Assembly (NCBI RefSeq): GCF_010500845.1
Contig: NZ_JAAAMI010000001.1
Span: 868,001-932,000 of the forward strand
Direction: 5' to 3'
DNA length: 64,000 bases
DNA from: Flagellimonas sediminis
Lineage (GTDB): Bacteria > Bacteroidota > Bacteroidia > Flavobacteriales > Flavobacteriaceae
Shown: positions 33,933 to 42,229 of the stretch, piece after piece
Numbering within the stretch: the first letter of the stretch is position 1
Layout: every line of letters starts with the position of its first letter
Translations under genes and position numbers: made by a program
The notes under the pieces: model-generated
Databases searched by the model: none
The model's input: the letters and a program-made list of their open reading frames with translations, nothing else
What the model was told of the DNA's origin: nothing

Positions 33933-35069
33933 ATGAAATTCCTCCTCGCACCCGATAAATACAAAGGCTCCCTGACCGGGCAGGAATTCTGCGAAGCGGT
34001 GGCCAGTGGTATCCTAAAAGTCTTTCCCCATGCGGAGATCGTAAAAAGACCCTTGGCGGATGGCGGGGATGGCACCATTGAGGTGGTGAGTCATTACCTG
34101 AATGCGTCTTCCGTTCCCGTGCGGGTTCATGATCCCTTGTTCCGAGAAATAGAAGCCCCTTATCTGCTTTCCCAAGACAAGCAGACCGCTTTTATTGAAA
34201 TGTCAGAAGCCTCGGGCTACAAGCTGCTCCAAAAGTCCGAGATGAACTGCATGCACACCACATCATTGGGCACCGGGGAACTCATTTTGGATGCTTTGGA
34301 AAAAGGGGCGACAACAATCGTTTTGGGTATTGGTGGAAGTGCTACCAACGATGGCGGCATGGGCATGGCCCAGGCCTTGGGGTATCGGTTTTTGGATAGC
34401 GGAGGGAAAGAATTGGAACCTGTGGGTAAAAACTTGGGGTTGGTAGCTCAAATCGATACGAAAAAGGTGCATCCGCAATTGGCTAAAGCCAAAATTCAAG
34501 TGGCTTGCGATGTAAACAATCCGTTTTATGGGGAACAAGGGGCCGCTAAAATTTACGGTCCACAAAAAGGAGCCTCACCCGATGGGGTGGCCTTTTTAGA
34601 TCAAGGATTGGAACAATTCGCCAAGGTCCTTCAAACCACTTTTGATATAGATGTGCAGCAAATTCCCGGGGCGGGTGCCGCTGGGGGTGTTGGGGGAGGG
34701 GCCGTGGTGTTCCTGAACGCCAGCCTGACCTCTGGGGTGGATTTGGTGATGCAGTTGGCGAATTTTGAGGAGGTGGTGCAAGGCGCCGATTGGGTCATTA
34801 CCGGGGAAGGCCAGTTGGACGGACAAACGTTTTCCGGCAAAACCATCAACGGGGTGATCAAGGCTGCCCAAAAGTATCAAGTTCCCGTGGCCGCTTTTTG
34901 TGGTTCGGTAGATGTGACCATCACGGAAATGCAACACATGGGATTGGATTATGCCGTTTCCATTTTAAACCAGATCGGTAACTTGGATGAGGCCAAGGCC
35001 AAAAGCTTTCAAAATCTGGAACTGACCAGCTATAATTTTGCCCATCTGCTCAAAACAAGCAAAGCTTAG
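33933..35069 (+). CDS. Glycerate kinase (GarK/GlxK family)
   Basis: A 378-residue kinase of the usual length. The start MKFLLAPDKYKGSLTG carries the family N-terminal motif, ADGGDGTIE follows near 46-54, the GIGGSATNDGGMGMAQALG stretch near 133-151 is a family signature, and TGEGQLDGQTFSGK near 290-303 is a conserved block. It phosphorylates D-glycerate with ATP, feeding glyoxylate or tartronate-derived carbon into glycolysis. Its 5' end has a broken duplicate 2.2 kb upstream. The promoter must now lie in the 104 nt after the hydrolase gene, so its expression may differ from the ancestral state. Confidence 0.93.
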   Translation: MKFLLAPDKYKGSLTGQEFCEAVASGILKVFPHAEIVKRPLADGGDGTIEVVSHYLNASSVPVRVHDPLFREIEAPYLLSQDKQTAFIEMSEASGYKLLQKSEMNCMHTTSLGTGELILDALEKGATTIVLGIGGSATNDGGMGMAQALGYRFLDSGGKELEPVGKNLGLVAQIDTKKVHPQLAKAKIQVACDVNNPFYGEQGAAKIYGPQKGASPDGVAFLDQGLEQFAKVLQTTFDIDVQQIPGAGAAGGVGGGAVVFLNASLTSGVDLVMQLANFEEVVQGADWVITGEGQLDGQTFSGKTINGVIKAAQKYQVPVAAFCGSVDVTITEMQHMGLDYAVSILNQIGNLDEAKAKSFQNLELTSYNFAHLLKTSKA

Positions 35070-35079
35070 GCATTTTTCG

Positions 35080-35682
35080 CTAGTGCAACGGCCCTCTTTG
35101 CATCTTGAATTCCAAAGAAGTTTTCACCGTTTTCCATTCGCTCTCCAAGATGGAAAATACCACGGTGTCCCTTAAATTTCCTAGTGCATCAATGCGGTGG
35201 TTCCTCAAAATACCGTCTTGTTTGGCGCCCAAGCGAAGAATGGCATTTCGGGAAGGATGGTTGTGGAAATGGGTCCGGAATTCCACGGCAACGCAGCCCA
35301 AATTCTCAAAGGCATATTTCAGCAACAGGTATTTGCACTCGGTGTTCACCCCGGTGCGCTGTACTTTTTTGGCGTACCAGGTATGACCGATTTCCAGCCG
35401 TTTGTTCGGGGCGTCCACATTCATGTAACGGGTAGTGCCCACCACGGCATTGGTCCTTTTGTCCACAATGGTAAAGGGAAGCGATTTGCCCGTTTCTTGT
35501 TCCAACAGGGCGGTGTTGATGTAGGCATCCGTGGTGGCAGGGGTAGGGACGGAGGTGTACCAAAGTTCCCAAAGGTTGCCATCGGATGCGGCAAAGGCCA
35601 GATCCACCTTGTGTTCCCTTTTCATGGGCACAAGTTTTACCAAATTTCCTTCAAGGGTCACGGGTTTCAACCAAGGTTGCAT
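35080..35682 (-). CDS. GNAT acetyltransferase (RimJ/RimL type)
   Basis: The ATG at 35682 gives 200 residues (an upstream start at 35772 would run through a terminator hairpin). The protein has the RimJ/RimL arrangement: LVPMKREHKVDLAFA near the N-terminus, the acetyl-CoA loop region with VQRTGVNTECKYLLLKYAFE, and FRTHFHNHPSRNAILRLGA, typical of Ala-N-terminal and small-molecule acetyltransferases. The substrate cannot be predicted. It is convergent with glycerate kinase, eleven bases apart. Confidence 0.9.
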   Translation of the reverse strand: MQPWLKPVTLEGNLVKLVPMKREHKVDLAFAASDGNLWELWYTSVPTPATTDAYINTALLEQETGKSLPFTIVDKRTNAVVGTTRYMNVDAPNKRLEIGHTWYAKKVQRTGVNTECKYLLLKYAFENLGCVAVEFRTHFHNHPSRNAILRLGAKQDGILRNHRIDALGNLRDTVVFSILESEWKTVKTSLEFKMQRGPLH

Positions 35683-35733
35683 AGCTAGTGTTTTGCCCCA
35701 AAGATAGGAGGAAATCCTTCGATTATGGCAAAC

Positions 35734-35760
35734 AAAAAAGCCGGGAAAAACTCCCGGCCC
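35734..35760 (-). terminator. Rho-independent terminator
   Basis: Read on the minus strand, the stem GCCGGGA with loop GTTTT and TCCCGGC is followed by six T residues. It lies 29 nt past the stop of the small exported protein and ends that transcript. Confidence 0.8.
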
Positions 35761-35789
35761 ATTGTCAATCAAAAAACAAAACCTGAAAA

Positions 35790-36239
35790 TTATCCTATTT
35801 CCTTAAATTCCTCCACAGTGAAGAAATCTTGGTCTTTTTCGTTGATAAAATAGATGCCTTTGCCCACAAAGTATTCCATGGACTTGTCATCTACCTTTAC
35901 GGCAAAGCCTTTTTCGGTGGGGACCACCTCAAAGCTGTCCGTAACAGATTTGTTGTACTTCAATACCAGATAATGCTCGTACACATTGTCATTATCGGAG
36001 TCTACCGCAATAAGTTTGGTCACTTTGGCGGCTTCCGGTTTTAGGTCTTTGTTCTCCATATCCCTTGGGTACTTGCGTTGTTCCACCACTTTTACGTGGT
36101 AGGGCATTTCGGTACCGTTGCGCTCTATGGCAAAGGTTTTAAACGTAGTGGCGTTCATGTTGCCGGAAGTTTTGGTTTGTCCAAATCCGACAAATCCGGT
36201 CAGTAATAAAAGTGTTGCTAGTGTTGTCAATGTTTTCAT
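35790..36239 (-). CDS. Small exported protein, hypothetical
   Basis: A 149-residue protein with a signal peptide (1-20, ending GFGQ). The mature chain is beta-rich (FAIERNGTEMPYHVKVVE, KLIAVDSDNDNVYEHYLVLKY split here) with no cysteines or catalytic motif. Similar small proteins occur in marine flavobacteria but have no assigned function. It is 49 nt downstream of the dps gene on the same strand and followed by a strong terminator, so the pair may be co-transcribed. Confidence 0.8.
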   Translation of the reverse strand: MKTLTTLATLLLLTGFVGFGQTKTSGNMNATTFKTFAIERNGTEMPYHVKVVEQRKYPRDMENKDLKPEAAKVTKLIAVDSDNDNVYEHYLVLKYNKSVTDSFEVVPTEKGFAVKVDDKSMEYFVGKGIYFINEKDQDFFTVEEFKEIG

Positions 36240-36288
36240 GGTTTTATTTTTTATCGTTAATGAATCGTTTAAAAGGTTCTGTGCGGTA

Positions 36289-36783
36289 TTATTTGAGGTA
36301 GGAAGTGAACATCCAGTTCCTTTTCTCCAAATGGGTCATGAACTCGGTGAGCATGTTTTCTGTGACCACATCCCCGGTATCCAAGGAAGCGTTGATGCCA
36401 TCCAGCATGTTGTTGTGCAGGGTTTCGTAATCCCGAAGCACTTCGCGCACCATTTCAATGGCGGTCAGTTCTTTGGATGGCTCTTTGATTTGGGCCATAT
36501 CCAAGGTTTTTTGTAGGGTGAAGTTGGGTTTCATGCCAAAGACCCGGATACGCTCCGCCACCACGTCAATGTTCTTTTTGGTGGTGTTGTATTCGTTCTC
36601 GAACTCTTCGTGAAGTTCAAAGAAGTCGGGACCTTCTACGTTCCAGTGAAAGTTTCTCAACTTGTTGTAGAATACTTGGTAATTGGCCAACAGCGTGTTC
36701 AGGTTGACCACGATCTCGGCGGTTTCCAAATAGGTGAATCCCAATTTTTTAAATGTCTTGTTTTTTGCTTTTACGGTTTCCAT
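36289..36783 (-). CDS. dps: Dps-family DNA-protection ferritin
   Basis: The ATG at 36783 gives 164 residues. The block NFHWNVEGPDFFELHEEFE (about 45-63) carries the ferroxidase ligands of Dps (His, Asp, Glu at the dimer interface), and the helices ETLHNNMLDGINASLDTGD and TEFMTHLEKRNWMFTS complete the four-helix bundle. Dps forms a dodecamer that oxidises ferrous iron with hydrogen peroxide and protects DNA in stationary phase. No DNA-binding Lys tail beyond KAKNKTFKK at the N-terminus is seen. Confidence 0.93.
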   Translation of the reverse strand: METVKAKNKTFKKLGFTYLETAEIVVNLNTLLANYQVFYNKLRNFHWNVEGPDFFELHEEFENEYNTTKKNIDVVAERIRVFGMKPNFTLQKTLDMAQIKEPSKELTAIEMVREVLRDYETLHNNMLDGINASLDTGDVVTENMLTEFMTHLEKRNWMFTSYLK

Positions 36784-37054
36784 GTTTTTAAATTTTTGAT
36801 TTGACTTCAGTTGAAATGGGCACGCAAACAATCAGGTGGAAAAAATCCTACCTAAGGTGTTGTGGTGCGCTTGCTCTTGTTTAAATGATGGGAAAAAGGA
36901 GTTCCCAAATAGGAATGTCGGTCGAGGTGTCGACCTAGAAGACTGTGTAGTGCTTTATTGTTGCATCCATACTATCAATATACATTTATTTGTCAGAATA
37001 CCAAGTATTTAACATGATTTAACGTTTGTATGGAGGCTTTGTCCCGAGGATTGT
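36784..37054. other. Intergenic stretch, no gene seen
   Basis: These 271 nt between dps and the next small gene hold no convincing reading frame. The part next to dps is the likely dps promoter region, although no exact TAnnTTTG box was found. The rest is featureless. Confidence 0.4.
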
Positions 37055-37279
37055 TTACTGGTTGTCCCCGGAGGCAACGATAAACCCTTTTCTTAGACAT
37101 TTGTAAATATCTGCGGAGATATCCGTTACATATTCCTTGTGGTTATCGAAGACTTTTTGCGGCTCCTCGTGCAAGGCATCGTGTTCCTGAATGTAGATGG
37201 TTTCCAGTTTGTCATACATTCTTTTGCCAAGACTGAACCTTTTGGTCACGGTATATTGGTTGATAGAGCGAATGGGCAT
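37055..37279 (-). CDS. Small hypothetical protein
   Basis: The ATG at 37279 gives 74 residues (an upstream start at 37354 would give 99). The chain is mixed-charge and helical (FSLGKRMYDKLETIYIQEHD, AEYVTD-like segment, YKCLRKGFIV) with no recognised domain. It stands alone on the minus strand ahead of the divergent ssb gene. The coding call rests on an uninterrupted frame with plausible composition, so confidence is modest. Confidence 0.5.
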   Translation of the reverse strand: MPIRSINQYTVTKRFSLGKRMYDKLETIYIQEHDALHEEPQKVFDNHKEYVTDISADIYKCLRKGFIVASGDNQ

Positions 37280-37435
37280 AGCGTTGGGGGTTTGGTATTT
37301 CTGATTGGACACCGGAATGGGAGGGAAGGTCACATTTAAAGAGCGCAAAGGCACCTATATTTATTTTTAATCGTTTACATCCGATTACAAACGAAAGCAA
37401 ATGATTTCAAACCGAATGAGGTTTTGGACCCTTTC

Positions 37436-37443
37436 TATGTTTG
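37436..37443 (+). promoter_or_regulatory. -7 box (TATGTTTG) ahead of ssb
   Basis: An exact TAnnTTTG lies 58 nt before the ssb ATG. A short TCGAAT...ATTCGA inverted repeat sits just downstream at 37449-37467, in the leader. Confidence 0.5.
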
Positions 37444-37501
37444 CCCTGTCGAATGATGACAATTCGATGGCATGAACTGTTTAACGCTAAAATCTTACAT
37501 C

Positions 37502-37834
37502 ATGAATTCACTTAAAAACAAAGTACAGTTGATCGGACACTTGGGCAATGACCCAGAAATGGTAACCCTTGAAAATGGCAACAAACTGGCCAAATTCTCC
37601 CTGGCCACAAATGAAACCTTTAAAAACGCCGAAGGCGAAAAGGTAACGGACACCCAATGGCACAACATCGTGGCCTGGGGCAAGATTGCGGAAATCGCGG
37701 AAAACTATCTCGCCAAGGGAAAAGAGGTCATGATCGAGGGCAAATTGATGTCCCGTGCCTATGAGACCAAGGAGGGCGAAAAGCGCTATATCACCGAAAT
37801 CAAATGCAACGAGCTTTTGATGCTAGGCAAATAA
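37502..37834 (+). CDS. ssb: Short single-stranded DNA-binding protein
   Basis: The ATG at 37502 gives 110 residues that fill exactly one OB fold: KVQLIGHLGNDPEM (7-20), FSLATNETF and WHNIVAWGKIAEIAENYLAKG. The protein ends at the last strand (NELLMLGK) without the disordered linker and acidic C-terminal tip that recruits repair and replication partners. This makes it an accessory SSB, not the main replicative one, which would be elsewhere. A GGCCACCC hairpin terminator follows. Confidence 0.9.
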   Translation: MNSLKNKVQLIGHLGNDPEMVTLENGNKLAKFSLATNETFKNAEGEKVTDTQWHNIVAWGKIAEIAENYLAKGKEVMIEGKLMSRAYETKEGEKRYITEIKCNELLMLGK

Positions 37835-37855
37835 TTTTTAGATTACTATTGATAT

Positions 37856-37880
37856 AAAGGCCACCCATGGGTGGCCTTTG
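37856..37880 (+). terminator. Hairpin terminator after ssb
   Basis: GGCCACCC and GGGTGGCC form a perfect stem flanked by AAA and TTT, 22 nt past the ssb stop. The T-run is short, so it may be only partly efficient or act on both strands. Confidence 0.7.
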
Positions 37881-37898
37881 TCATTTGAGTTATCAAGT

Positions 37899-37922
37899 TA
37901 TGTCCATTCGAGCGCAGTCGAG
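37899..37922. repeat. Copy of the CGAGCGCAGTCGAG dispersed motif
   Basis: An intergenic copy of the short palindromic motif that also occurs inside the mfd coding region (57733-57805) and, in a variant form, inside metG (about 44970). Confidence 0.6.
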
Positions 37923-38058
37923 AATCGGACGTTTCGGGTAATGGGTGTAGAAAGTACGCCTCCTCATTTTAAAATTAGGGTAAATCATTTTTTAGTTGTT
38001 ATAAAACCAAATGAACGGTTCTTCCGTAATTATTCTAAGAACCCTAAAATTTGAAGCT

Positions 38059-38493
38059 ATGAAATATGCAGGAACGATAACAATGATTTTGGCCTTGGCT
38101 GTTTCAGTATCGGTCTCGGCCCAAGAAAGTCAAGAAAAGGAACAGGACAAACTTTCCTATTACGAACAACGCGCCAAAGAGGACGCTGTTTACGAACAGT
38201 CGTTGGCCACCAACAATGAAGAGGATGAAAGGGATTTCTGGAAAGACCAAAAACGATACGAAAAGGATTTAAGAAAACGGGACAGGGAAGCCTATAAAGC
38301 TTATATGAAAGGAAAACAGGATGCCTACGCCGAGCATGCCCAACATTGTGATCATCATTGCCATCATAGCAGGGAATACTACGGTCACGCCCATTTCTAT
38401 TACACCTATTATGATTACCAATATCCGAAAAGAACCTACGTGGGTGCAGGTCTACGCGTATCCTCTCCCAGAGTTGGAATTAGCATTTTTTAG
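38059..38493 (+). CDS. Exported His- and Tyr-rich small protein
   Basis: The ATG at 38059 gives 144 residues with a signal peptide (1-21, ending VSAQ). The mature part is a highly charged helical stretch (EEDERDFWKDQKRYEKD) followed by a His/Cys cluster (HAQHCDHHCHHSREYYGHAH) and a Tyr-rich end. The cluster could bind metal ions such as zinc or copper. No family is recognised. A strong bidirectional terminator follows. Confidence 0.75.
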   Translation: MKYAGTITMILALAVSVSVSAQESQEKEQDKLSYYEQRAKEDAVYEQSLATNNEEDERDFWKDQKRYEKDLRKRDREAYKAYMKGKQDAYAEHAQHCDHHCHHSREYYGHAHFYYTYYDYQYPKRTYVGAGLRVSSPRVGISIF

Positions 38494-38510
38494 TTTAGTT
38501 AGTCTATAAT

Positions 38511-38545
38511 AAAAATCGCCCCGGAATTTTCGGGGCGATTTTGTT
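38511..38545. terminator. Bidirectional rho-independent terminator
   Basis: The stem AAAATCGCCCCG / CGGGGCGATTTT around a short AATT-type loop lies between the convergent His-rich gene and the M28 peptidase gene. A-run and T-run flanks let it work in both directions. Confidence 0.85.
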
Positions 38546-38554
38546 TTATCTCGT

Positions 38555-40114
38555 TTAGTTTTCTTCCAATCCTCCCTTACGTTCCGGTGAACGGGGCGAT
38601 GGCCATTCCGCTGGTTCCCCAGTGCTGTCACTAATGGGCAATATCGCTTTTGTCCTATCTGTTTTCTCCGGATATTCGCTTGCCATATAGGCCAAGATGG
38701 CCGTAAGGATGGCATTGTTCCGCACATCATCAAAAATAATCTTGTCATACGTATCCCTATTGGTATGCCAAGTATAGTTCCAGTACGACCAGTTTAGCGA
38801 ACTTAAACTGAATGCAGGGGCACCAGCGGCTTGGAACGATGCATAATCCGAACCACCTCTTGCGGGGGTCCCGGGGAAGGTAGTTTCGATTTCATCCGTG
38901 ATTTCCTTCGGAACGGCATGTAACCATTTGCCCAAATAGTCATAGGAATTTAGGAACCCACCTCCGGAAATGCGTACCACCCTTCCAGTACCGTTATCTT
39001 GGTTGAAAACAGCCTGTACGCCTGCAACAATCTCGGGGTGGTCCTCCACATAGGCCCTTGAACCGTTCAGACCTTGTTCCTCGCTGCCCCAGTGCCCCAC
39101 CAATATGGTTCGTTTTGGGTTGGGATAGGCTTTTTTCAAAATGCGCATGGCTTCCATCATCACCAAGGTTCCGGTTCCGTTATCGGTGGCTCCGGTGCCT
39201 CCGTCCCAAGAGTCGAAATGGGCGGACAGGATCACGTATTCATCAGGTTTTTCAGAACCTTTGATTTCTGCAATAGTGTTAAACGTTGGCGATACCCCCA
39301 AGTCCTTGGATTCGGCCACCACATGGATTTGGGGTTTTTGTCCGGATTCTACCAAACGGTATAGCATCCCATAATCCTCCAATTCCAAATCCACAGTCGG
39401 GATTTTTTTGGTACGGGCACTAAAAATCTTGTTTACCCCAAATCCTTTTGACCAATAGGAAGCAACAATACCAACAGCTCCTGCGGCTTCCAAGGCTTCG
39501 GGGAGGGTTCTGGAGTTATACCCCATGTTTTTCATATTGTCGTTCCAAGCCTTGTCCTGTTCGTCGCGTTCCTTTTTCATTTTCTCGAACGACTTTTCGG
39601 TGGCGAATTCTTCCCAGTTGTAATCTGGCCTTCCAGTGGGCTCCAATTTGGAGACCATCACCATTTTCCCCTTAACTGTGGGCAACCATTTTACAAATTC
39701 CATGGAATCCTTTACCATAGGTAACACCACCAACTCGGCAGTAGTCCCTTTTTTGGGTGTGGCGGGGCTCCATGCCAATTGGGTGCCTTGTAGGCTTTGT
39801 ACCCTTGGATATACCATATCGATGTGTGAAATGCCGCGTTCCCAGCCTTTCCATTCGCCCCATTGTTCGTTTTTGGCGGGAATGCCCCAACTGGAATATT
39901 TGGCTACGGCCCAATCATGGGCCTTTTTCATTTGTGGGGTTCCGACCAATCGGGGTCCGATACCGTCCATCAACTCGTGACCAAGGGTTTCGAGTTGGGA
40001 GTTTTCATTGGCTTCGGTTAAGATGGCCTGAACGACAGGGTCTTGTTCCTGGGCCAGAAGAAATACGCTGTTGGCCAGCAGCAGTGCGATGAGTAGAGAG
40101 GTTTTTCGTAACAT
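38555..40114 (-). CDS. M28-family zinc peptidase, exported
   Basis: The product has 519 residues and a signal peptide (1-21, ending LLAQ). The catalytic domain shows SAHFDSWDGGTGATDNGTG (metal His and Asp), the Glu pair in GHWGSEEQGLNGS, and the Asp and late His in NQDNGTG and NYTWHTNRDTYD. A PA-like insert lies between about 130 and 260. This is the carboxypeptidase Q/aminopeptidase type of M28 found in Bacteroidetes. It should act in the periplasm or at the cell surface on peptides. It is a single gene between a terminator and a small protein gene. Confidence 0.92.
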   Translation of the reverse strand: MLRKTSLLIALLLANSVFLLAQEQDPVVQAILTEANENSQLETLGHELMDGIGPRLVGTPQMKKAHDWAVAKYSSWGIPAKNEQWGEWKGWERGISHIDMVYPRVQSLQGTQLAWSPATPKKGTTAELVVLPMVKDSMEFVKWLPTVKGKMVMVSKLEPTGRPDYNWEEFATEKSFEKMKKERDEQDKAWNDNMKNMGYNSRTLPEALEAAGAVGIVASYWSKGFGVNKIFSARTKKIPTVDLELEDYGMLYRLVESGQKPQIHVVAESKDLGVSPTFNTIAEIKGSEKPDEYVILSAHFDSWDGGTGATDNGTGTLVMMEAMRILKKAYPNPKRTILVGHWGSEEQGLNGSRAYVEDHPEIVAGVQAVFNQDNGTGRVVRISGGGFLNSYDYLGKWLHAVPKEITDEIETTFPGTPARGGSDYASFQAAGAPAFSLSSLNWSYWNYTWHTNRDTYDKIIFDDVRNNAILTAILAYMASEYPEKTDRTKAILPISDSTGEPAEWPSPRSPERKGGLEEN

Positions 40115-40216
40115 GATGGTTTTAATTTGTCCCTAAAATAGAACATAATCGGGAGCTTGGGAAATAGGATAATCAGGAAAAGGGATGGAATAGGAGTAGT
40201 GGAGGTGGGGAAGAAG

Positions 40217-40381
40217 CTAGGCCACTTTCTTCAAAAGGTCAAAACAGGGACATTTGGAACAACGTTTGTTTTCCCCTTTTTTGAATTTTTCACAGCATTT
40301 GGATTTTAATTTGCCTTGATTGGACAAATTCTTCAGCAATGCTTTTTTGAGTTTCTTTTTTTCTTTCTTCTTTTTTCCCAT
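40217..40381 (-). CDS. Small Lys/Cys-rich protein
   Basis: The ATG at 40381 gives 54 residues: a Lys-rich N-terminal helix (MGKKKKEKKKLKKALLKN) and a Cys cluster at C29, C30, C41, C44 and C46 with the end FDLLKKVA. Very similar short proteins occur beside unrelated genes across flavobacteria, which supports it as real. The spacing suggests a bound zinc ion. The strong positive charge would suit nucleic acid contact. No function is known. Confidence 0.7.
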   Translation of the reverse strand: MGKKKKEKKKLKKALLKNLSNQGKLKSKCCEKFKKGENKRCSKCPCFDLLKKVA

Positions 40382-40460
40382 CACTTGGAACAGAGAGGGC
40401 AAACATAATTATTTTAATTCAATCTAAATAAGAAATTAACACTATTGTGTTCAGGTTGAA

Positions 40461-41288
40461 TCAAAACCGAAGCGATACCCCCATGGTGTTGGGTCCAAAA
40501 GATAGGTTCCAACTTACCTGTTTGGCATTGCTGTTATACTTTTCATCATATTTCGAATCCAGATAGCGATCAATGGATTCCACAATAAAAATACTGAGCA
40601 CCGTACTGAAGGCCACATCGGAAAACCAGTGGAAATCATCCATGACCCGAACAAAGCCGGGAATCAACCCAACGGTGTAGATACCTGCCTTTACCCATGG
40701 ATTGTGGAATTGCTTTGCAATGGCATATGCATTACTGAAGGCCAACATGGCATGACCCGAAGGAAAGGAATCATAATTGTAGACCCTGTTCAGGTGAAAG
40801 GGATCAAAGGTGTCTGAACTTTCGCCGCTCTTGGGTCTTGCCCGCCCAATGATTCGTTTGCTTACCTGTTGTAGAAACCCACCAGCAGTAGCCGAAGAAA
40901 TCAATAAGACCCCGGTCCGCCTCAATTTCTCATTTTTGGTGAACAACCCCGCCAGATACACGCCACCCGTGAACATGTAATTATTCTCTGGGCTTCCGTA
41001 TTCATTACCGTAATCGATGACCAAATCCGGGATATCTTCCCGGAACCCGTTTTTCCAATGGTTCACCTCGTCATCCACGGTGGCCAAGATAAGGGTGCCT
41101 CCAGCCAAATAACCGAGGTTGGCCCAATCGTTTCCTTGCCAATGAAATGGTCGGGAATAGGCATACCCCACTCCACCAAAAATATTCCCGATGTCATAGG
41201 TGAAATCGTTCCAGAGGTTGGTTTCCTTTTCTTGGCCAAACATGGGATAGGCCATCATCAAGACAAACAAATATTTTAATATTCTCAT
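40461..41288 (-). CDS. PAP2-family phosphatase, exported
   Basis: A 275-residue protein with a signal peptide (1-18). The three phosphatase signature motifs are in place: KRIIGRARP (about 143-151), SFPSGHAM (172-180) and RVMDDFHWFSDV (about 214-225), so it should hydrolyse phosphoric esters or lipid pyrophosphates in the envelope. The substrate (phosphatidate, undecaprenyl pyrophosphate or other) cannot be told. It is a single gene, with the HDAC-like gene 30 nt upstream on the same strand. Confidence 0.92.
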   Translation of the reverse strand: MRILKYLFVLMMAYPMFGQEKETNLWNDFTYDIGNIFGGVGYAYSRPFHWQGNDWANLGYLAGGTLILATVDDEVNHWKNGFREDIPDLVIDYGNEYGSPENNYMFTGGVYLAGLFTKNEKLRRTGVLLISSATAGGFLQQVSKRIIGRARPKSGESSDTFDPFHLNRVYNYDSFPSGHAMLAFSNAYAIAKQFHNPWVKAGIYTVGLIPGFVRVMDDFHWFSDVAFSTVLSIFIVESIDRYLDSKYDEKYNSNAKQVSWNLSFGPNTMGVSLRF

Positions 41289-41318
41289 GAAGGTTGAAAG
41301 CTAGGATAATCGGCAAAA

Positions 41319-42221
41319 TTAAGCATAAATATCCTGTGCCAAGCGAAAGGTGTTCGCATGGGCTTCCACAATGATTTTGATTTCTGGGGAATACCCGCCA
41401 CCCATACTACACTGCACGGGAATGTTGGCGTCGTGACAGGTTTGCAGCACAAACCGGTCGCGCTCCTTGCATCCTTCCAAAGAAAGGGAGAGGGTGCCGA
41501 GTTTATCCGTTTCCAAAACGTCCACCCCACAGAGGTAAAAGATGAATTCGGGTTGTACCTTTTTGATCAACGATGGGAGGGTTTTTTTTAGGATGGAAAG
41601 ATACTCCTGGTCCGTAGTGCCTTTCTCCAGAGCAATATCCAAATCTGAAACTTCCTTTTTAAAGGGATAATTGCCCTTCCCATGCATGGAAAAAGTAAAA
41701 ACAGAACGGTCGGTCTGAAAAATTTCAGCGGTCCCGTTTCCTTGGTGCACATCCAAGTCCACTATCAAGATATTGTTAATCTGCTTGTTACGCTGCAAGT
41801 ATCGGGCGCCGATTGCCTGGTCGTTCAACATACAAAAAGCTTCCCCGCGATTGGAATAGGCATGGTGGGTTCCCCCGGCAATATTCATGGCGATACCATG
41901 TTCCAGGGCGAATTCACATCCTTTTATGGTGCCATCGGCAATGATGCGTTCCCGTAAAACCAGTTCTTCGCTTAGCGGAAAACCTATTTTTCTAGCTTCT
42001 TTCGGGGGAATCTCCAAGTTCAACAAATCATGGTAATACCCTGCATCGTGCACGGCCAAAATAGGTCCGTCATCGGGAATGGAGGGCTCAAAAAAATGTT
42101 CTTCACTACAGGTGCCTTCATGGAGCAATTGTTGGGGCAGCAGCTCATATTTCGCCATGGGAAAACGATGCCCATCCGGTAAATGATGTTTGTAAATGGG
42201 GTGATAGGCAATCTTGAGCAT
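41319..42221 (-). CDS. Histone-deacetylase-superfamily amidohydrolase
   Basis: A 300-residue protein of the AcuC/HDAC-like type. Metal ligands are visible in VDLDVHQGNGT (Asp, His) and GVDVLETD (Asp), and the catalytic His pair in NIAGGTHHAYS (a variant of the usual PGHHA). Such bacterial proteins deacylate small amines, polyamines or acetylated proteins. It lies eight bases upstream of nothing and eight bases downstream of the tex gene on the same strand, so it is likely the second gene of a tex operon. Confidence 0.9.
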   Translation of the reverse strand: MLKIAYHPIYKHHLPDGHRFPMAKYELLPQQLLHEGTCSEEHFFEPSIPDDGPILAVHDAGYYHDLLNLEIPPKEARKIGFPLSEELVLRERIIADGTIKGCEFALEHGIAMNIAGGTHHAYSNRGEAFCMLNDQAIGARYLQRNKQINNILIVDLDVHQGNGTAEIFQTDRSVFTFSMHGKGNYPFKKEVSDLDIALEKGTTDQEYLSILKKTLPSLIKKVQPEFIFYLCGVDVLETDKLGTLSLSLEGCKERDRFVLQTCHDANIPVQCSMGGGYSPEIKIIVEAHANTFRLAQDIYA

Positions 42222-42229
42222 GTAAAAAG

